Shown here in pieces: positions 63,181 through 64,000 of a stretch of DNA of 64,000 nucleotides (positions are counted from its first letter, which is position 1; every line of letters starts with the position of its first letter). The DNA is taken from contig JAEEMP010000038.1 of the NCBI GenBank assembly GCA_016283275.1, forward strand, positions 26,785-90,784. The letters are read 5' to 3'. The translations under genes were made by a program, and so were the position numbers. Origin of the DNA: Lachnospiraceae bacterium (GTDB taxonomy: Bacteria > Bacillota > Clostridia > Lachnospirales > Lachnospiraceae). The notes beneath the pieces are model-generated. The model saw only the letters and a list, made by a program, of their open reading frames with translations, did not search any database and had not been told where the DNA came from.

Positions 63181-64000
63181 ATGAAACCAAAGCATTTCAG
63201 GGTATTGTTCAATTCAATAATACTTTTTCTCATTGCGGCGATGACTCTTATTGCTGCAAGGATCGGTGGCGGTAACGGCAATATCGGTTATTTTCTCAGC
63301 AATCTCGAAATATCCGTATTTATTCTTCTGCTTTCTTTTTGGGGAATATCCATTCAAAGACGTATTACAGTGTCAAACATAAGGCATGATCTTCTTAATG
63401 CACTCGGCTTCATGTTTATCTGGTTTTTTTCGAGAAGTCTTAAGTTTCACGCATTTTCCGAAGGTTCATTAATGTGGTGCATATGCTGGTACGGCTATTA
63501 TCTCTGCGAAGTCGGGATAGTGCTTCATGCTTATTTTATCTCGCTTTATATCGGAAGACATCACCGTACCAATATAGCATTGAGAAGAGGAGCAGCCGTA
63601 GTTATAGCGGCGGTACTCTTGGTCCTTATATATACAAACAACATACATGAGTGGGCATTAAGGGTAAGACCGTTAAGCACCGCACCTGAGCACGGTCCGG
63701 TTTATTATATGACCGTCGTATATATACTGGTATTGACGTTCTTTTCTCTTCTGAACATTTATAAGGCTTATGACGAAAGAAAGATCAGAAGAAAAATGTT
63801 TTGGCCTTTATTTGTGCTGTTTTTGGGGATGGTCTACCTTGTTTTCTATTATTTGAACATCCGGTTTTTTGAAACCTTTGAATTTACGATCACTACAATA
63901 GCACTCACCGTTGTCGTATTTGAAAGCCTTATACAGACCGGGCTTATACCGTCAAACAGCGAATATGAATGGTGTCTTGAAAACTCCACTTTGAAAGTCC
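63181..64000 (+). CDS. Polytopic membrane protein, N-terminal part (truncated by the window)
   Basis: An open frame of at least 273 codons runs off the right end. It begins MKPKHFRVLF and has about seven membrane segments over 240 residues, with the last of them ending near FESLIQTGLIPSNSEYEW. This pattern, followed by a soluble part, is seen in histidine kinases and LytTR or GGDEF proteins with a 7TM-type N-terminus, and it resembles the preceding gene in general design. No clear ribosome site precedes the ATG, so the start could be a later codon. The output domain lies outside the window. Confidence 0.7.
   Translation, partial: MKPKHFRVLFNSIILFLIAAMTLIAARIGGGNGNIGYFLSNLEISVFILLLSFWGISIQRRITVSNIRHDLLNALGFMFIWFFSRSLKFHAFSEGSLMWCICWYGYYLCEVGIVLHAYFISLYIGRHHRTNIALRRGAAVVIAAVLLVLIYTNNIHEWALRVRPLSTAPEHGPVYYMTVVYILVLTFFSLLNIYKAYDERKIRRKMFWPLFVLFLGMVYLVFYYLNIRFFETFEFTITTIALTVVVFESLIQTGLIPSNSEYEWCLENSTLKV

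Overview
The window looks like chromosomal DNA of a low-GC Gram-positive anaerobe of the Lachnospiraceae (Clostridia), most likely a Butyrivibrio- or Pseudobutyrivibrio-like gut or rumen bacterium. This is inferred from gene families, strong AGGAGG-type ribosome sites, many lipoproteins, LytTR/DUF3021 and YtrA-type regulators, and chemotaxis plus EAL/GGDEF-type signalling. No rRNA, tRNA, insertion sequence, integrase or CRISPR array was recognised. No stretch over 300 bases lacks a gene; the longest gap is the 261-base divergent region 35269-35529.

Layout. 1-11232 is ordinary chromosomal content: the end of a chemotaxis receptor, a membrane protein fused to a spermidine-synthase-like domain, an esterase, an ABC exporter with a LytTR/DUF3021 pair, a hybrid histidine kinase, a lipoprotein on the minus strand and a phosphoribosyltransferase. 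11358-47658 is a large Wzy-type exopolysaccharide (EPS) cluster. It has a priming sugar-phosphate transferase, about ten glycosyltransferases, a Wzy-like polymerase, a Wzz-like protein with a decayed kinase domain, a Wzx-like flippase, two paralogous beta-helix lipoproteins, and an ATP-grasp enzyme, a sugar aminotransferase, a P-loop kinase and a hexapeptide acyltransferase.

Inside the EPS cluster (28204-37515) sits a lasso-peptide-type RiPP system. It has a B2-type transglutaminase-like protease, two asparagine-synthetase-like cyclases that lack the glutaminase Cys2, an HPr-kinase-like precursor kinase, a PqqD-like leader-binding protein and an ABC exporter. It also has two small precursor genes on opposite strands, with near-identical leaders and unrelated cores. 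A type III PLP decarboxylase is directly upstream and probably co-transcribed. The first precursor ends in Ser, which fits the known role of such kinases in phosphorylating the C-terminal Ser of precursors. A strong hairpin plus T-tract just after it could keep precursor transcript levels above those of the enzymes. I regard this locus as the most interesting part of the window.

47725-50135 (minus strand) is an unusual trio: a second HPr-kinase-like paralogue, an OmpR-type regulator and a soluble histidine kinase. 50288-53455 is a YtrA-type repressor with an ABC exporter and a clear operator. The rest holds a GH3 hexosaminidase lipoprotein, an EAL/HDOD protein, a GT-C-like membrane protein, NAD synthetase, a GH31 alpha-xylosidase-like enzyme, a GGDEF-like/EAL protein with a degenerate GGDEF motif, and the start of a polytopic membrane protein cut by the window end.
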